Positions 63,301-64,000 of a DNA stretch of 64,000 nt are shown in pieces. Positions within the stretch are counted from its first letter, which is position 1; each line of letters starts with the position of its first letter. The notes beneath the pieces were generated by a model that saw only the letters and a program-made list of their open reading frames with translations, made no database searches and had not been told where the DNA came from. A program made the position numbers and the translations under genes. This stretch comes from Ardenticatenaceae bacterium (GTDB taxonomy: Bacteria; Chloroflexota; Anaerolineae; Promineifilales; Promineifilaceae): positions 101,942-165,941 of the forward strand of contig JACKBT010000007.1 of assembly GCA_020634415.1 (NCBI GenBank), in the 5' to 3' direction.

Positions 63301-63928
63301 GGGTTTTAAGCTGGCAATTTCTATTTTGGTGGGCAACAAAGGTGTGGTGCAGTCGCTGCAAGGGGATTATGCGGCGGCGTTGGCTTCGTTTGCGGAGGCG
63401 TTGCAGGTGGATCGGGAGTTGGGTAATAAGGAGGGGGAAGGGCGGCATTTAAGCAATATTGGTGGAATTTATCGGGAGATGGGGGCGTTGGATAAGGCGT
63501 TGGCGCATCTGGTGCTGGCGATTCCCATCCAACGGCAGTTGTCGGCGAAGTTTCATTTGTGTGAGGCGCTGTTGCGCCAGGGGCAAACGCTGTTGGATAT
63601 GGGGCGGCTGGCGGAAGTGGCGGCACCATTGGCGGAGGCAACGGCCGTTGCCCGCGATATAAACCGACAAGATACGCTGTTTAGCTGTGAACTGCTGCAA
63701 GCACAGGTGTGGGCCGCTCAGGGAGATGAAACGGCCGCCCACGATCATCTGCAACGGCTGTGGGGGCAAACGGCGGCGGTGGCGGAACGCGCCAGCCTTG
63801 CTTTTGAATTATGGTGTCTGACAAAGGAGACGGGGTGGCGGGAAACGGCCGTTGCCCTCTACCACCAACTCTACCAAACCACCCCCAACATTCTCTACCA
63901 AACCCGCCTGACTGAGCTTAAGCCTTAA
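60353..63928 (+). CDS. BTAD / NB-ARC / TPR signal-transduction regulator
   Basis: Large regulator of 1191 aa. A winged-helix region (VTLFGTFQATLGNQPLTRFRSDKIRALLAYLV) is followed by a bacterial transcriptional activator domain (about 110-260), as in SARP/AfsR proteins. An NB-ARC ATPase comes next, with Walker A GPGGMGKT near residue 317 and LLVLDNCEHLL as Walker B. From about 680 to the end are some ten TPR repeats. Such proteins bind ATP and ligands or partner proteins and control gene sets; the target is unknown. Seven or more copies of ACGGCCGT lie within it. The divergent propeller gene may be a target. Confidence 0.92.
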   Translation: MSHLTVTLFGTFQATLGNQPLTRFRSDKIRALLAYLVIEADRPHRRETLAALLWPDMPDADAMRNLRKSLHRLKQTFDEQSPGFSDELLAITRQTVAVNTAVFTADTHHFQTLLHDCEQHPHRHLHTCTPCQQRLTQAADLYKGELLTGFTLPDAPTFDEWLIIQRESLHHNILLVLDHLTRAAEANGRYPQAQRYASRQIALEPWREEAHRQLMRAFAANGQRAEALAQYDTCAQILEEELGVEPAPETADLRQQITDNRLTIGPAPARPLLHHFPTQLTPFIGRHTELDQITSQLSQPDCRLLTLIGPGGMGKTRLSSEAAKRLADGPHFADGLYFVGLTAVTHPTHLVAAIAHSLGLTFDERADPQTQLSQFLTTKQTLLVLDNCEHLLAADGSDDAATIISDLLTAVPHLKLLITSREALNLRAEHRFRLDGLTFPTTDSATDLTAYSAIQLFTQTARQMQPGFVLAEAGPTAVSHICQLVQGVPLAIEMAASWVRLMDCATIAQEIQRNLDFLTTSLRDVPQRHRSMRAVFAESWRLLPPGEQRTLAQAAYFRGGFDLQTALQIIDTSIGDLTSLLDKSLLRRGVGSRYTLHELLRQFALEKLGEAGETAVARRHSQFYLHHLARLGPQLHGENSRQTRTTIQADLDNIRQAWQWALSHSQYEWLTPAIQPLAAYFRLAGLTAEGEAAMAAASQAVPLSQPLVLSQLQVQQANFLSVQGHYEQAMTAVQSALSLAQAQNNAAHIALAQNTLGEIYERQGEYEAALAQWQQALAYWETAGNPLAHIKALDGLSLIYFHKGEYDRALRYHERSLHLAQQQHSHLHIANSFTRLGLIHQHRGDFGQAESFYKQALAIEEAMDDQFGIANTCSTLGVLHYKQGDYDTAIAYLRRALHINRQLGQKERIAAVLGNMGNVYFDQANYDDSLRSQREALQLDYELGNKRGIIIRSNNVGLNLWRKGRYEEALETYDGVLGMAREMGFKLAISILVGNKGVVQSLQGDYAAALASFAEALQVDRELGNKEGEGRHLSNIGGIYREMGALDKALAHLVLAIPIQRQLSAKFHLCEALLRQGQTLLDMGRLAEVAAPLAEATAVARDINRQDTLFSCELLQAQVWAAQGDETAAHDHLQRLWGQTAAVAERASLAFELWCLTKETGWRETAVALYHQLYQTTPNILYQTRLTELKP

Positions 63929-63930
63929 GG

Positions 63931-63993
63931 CAAAGGGGCAAAAAGGTAAAGAAGAAACACCCTCTTTTCTTCCTTTGCCTCTTTGCCCCTTTG
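63931..63993 (+). terminator. Imperfect hairpin after the BTAD regulator
   Basis: Arms CAAAGGGGCAAAAAGG and CCTTTGCCTCTTTGCCCC-like sequence pair loosely around a CACCC loop three bases after the stop codon, ending in a T-rich stretch. Probable terminator. The last bases of the window contain nothing else. Confidence 0.5.
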
Positions 63994-64000
63994 TGTCTTT

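Larger units (their letters stand above)
1179..63853. repeat. Highly iterated palindrome AACGGCCGTT (core ACGGCCGT)
   Basis: By hand count the 10-mer occurs 41 times: 1179, 2199, 6237, 6840, 8986, 10814, 11274, 11381, 11774, 12056, 13582, 24263, 33749, 34194, 34487, 35909, 36335, 37248, 38267, 40142, 40743, 42030, 42207, 42622, 42867, 43132, 45135, 45931, 48077, 51277, 52997, 53635, 57072, 58067, 59698, 60911, 61375, 61576, 62191, 63640, 63844. The core occurs about 39 further times, e.g. 1744, 3074, 4275, 10513, 14672, 16595, 19260, 20422, 23621, 33177, 41506, 46313, 62543. In genes it is read in all three frames (Thr-Ala-Val, Asn-Gly-Arg, or Arg-Pro), so selection acts on DNA. Near-matches ending CCGAT or starting TCGG are also common. 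Confidence 0.92.

Overview
The window looks like a chromosomal contig from a Chloroflexota bacterium, most likely the Anaerolineae (Promineifilales/Ardenticatenales-like). The evidence is indirect: no rRNA or taxonomic marker gene allows a firm placement. It rests on a large BTAD/NB-ARC/TPR regulator, abundant lipoprotein ABC binding proteins with acidic or VET-rich linkers, a SufR-SufCBD-SufS-SufU iron-sulfur locus of Gram-positive type, and a beta-helix secretome with C-terminal membrane anchors. I saw no tRNA, rRNA, CRISPR array, phage or transposase gene.

Layout. 1-866: start of a sulfatase (minus strand, runs off the window). 1.1-12.5 kb: a plus-strand salvage locus with an ADP-ribosylglycohydrolase-family enzyme, a TRZ/ATZ-type amidohydrolase, a BMP-type nucleoside ABC importer (lipoprotein, double ATPase, three permeases), an unknown protein, a PfkB sugar kinase and a DMSP-lyase-like cupin. 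12.6-21.6 kb: iron-sulfur assembly, with sufT and sufR on the minus strand and sufC-sufB-sufD-sulfurtransferase-sufS-sufU-Rieske on the plus strand. A toxin-antitoxin pair sits between a truncated and an intact copy of sufU. 21.8-24.8 kb: gyrA and a cold-shock-domain protein. 24.8-31.4 kb: a small membrane protein and a complete oligopeptide-type ABC operon. 31.6-34.3 kb: sirtuin, MgtE and ScpB. 34.4-42.6 kb: two secreted, membrane-anchored repeat proteins, an asparaginase-family hydrolase, an acetyltransferase, a thiolase and a small membrane protein. 42.7-58.0 kb: a beta-glycoside utilisation locus (GH2 beta-mannosidase, two GH3 enzymes, a ChbG/YdjC deacetylase, a five-gene Dpp-type importer) divergent from a LacI regulator. 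58.0-63.9 kb: a small unknown protein, a secreted TolB-like propeller and the BTAD/NB-ARC/TPR regulator.

The most striking feature is not a gene. The palindrome AACGGCCGTT occurs about 41 times as a full 10-mer, and its core ACGGCCGT about 80 times (hand count), in all reading frames, on genes of both strands and in spacers. At many copies the strand composition flips from G/T-rich on the 5' side to C/A-rich on the 3' side. It resembles the cyanobacterial HIP1 palindrome in abundance but differs in sequence, and the skew flip is something I do not know to be described. Copies are absent across 24.3-32.0 kb (the oligopeptide ABC operon), and the truncation of sufU falls inside one. Almost every intergenic gap also carries a short hairpin or word-repeat, and several of these recur as families.
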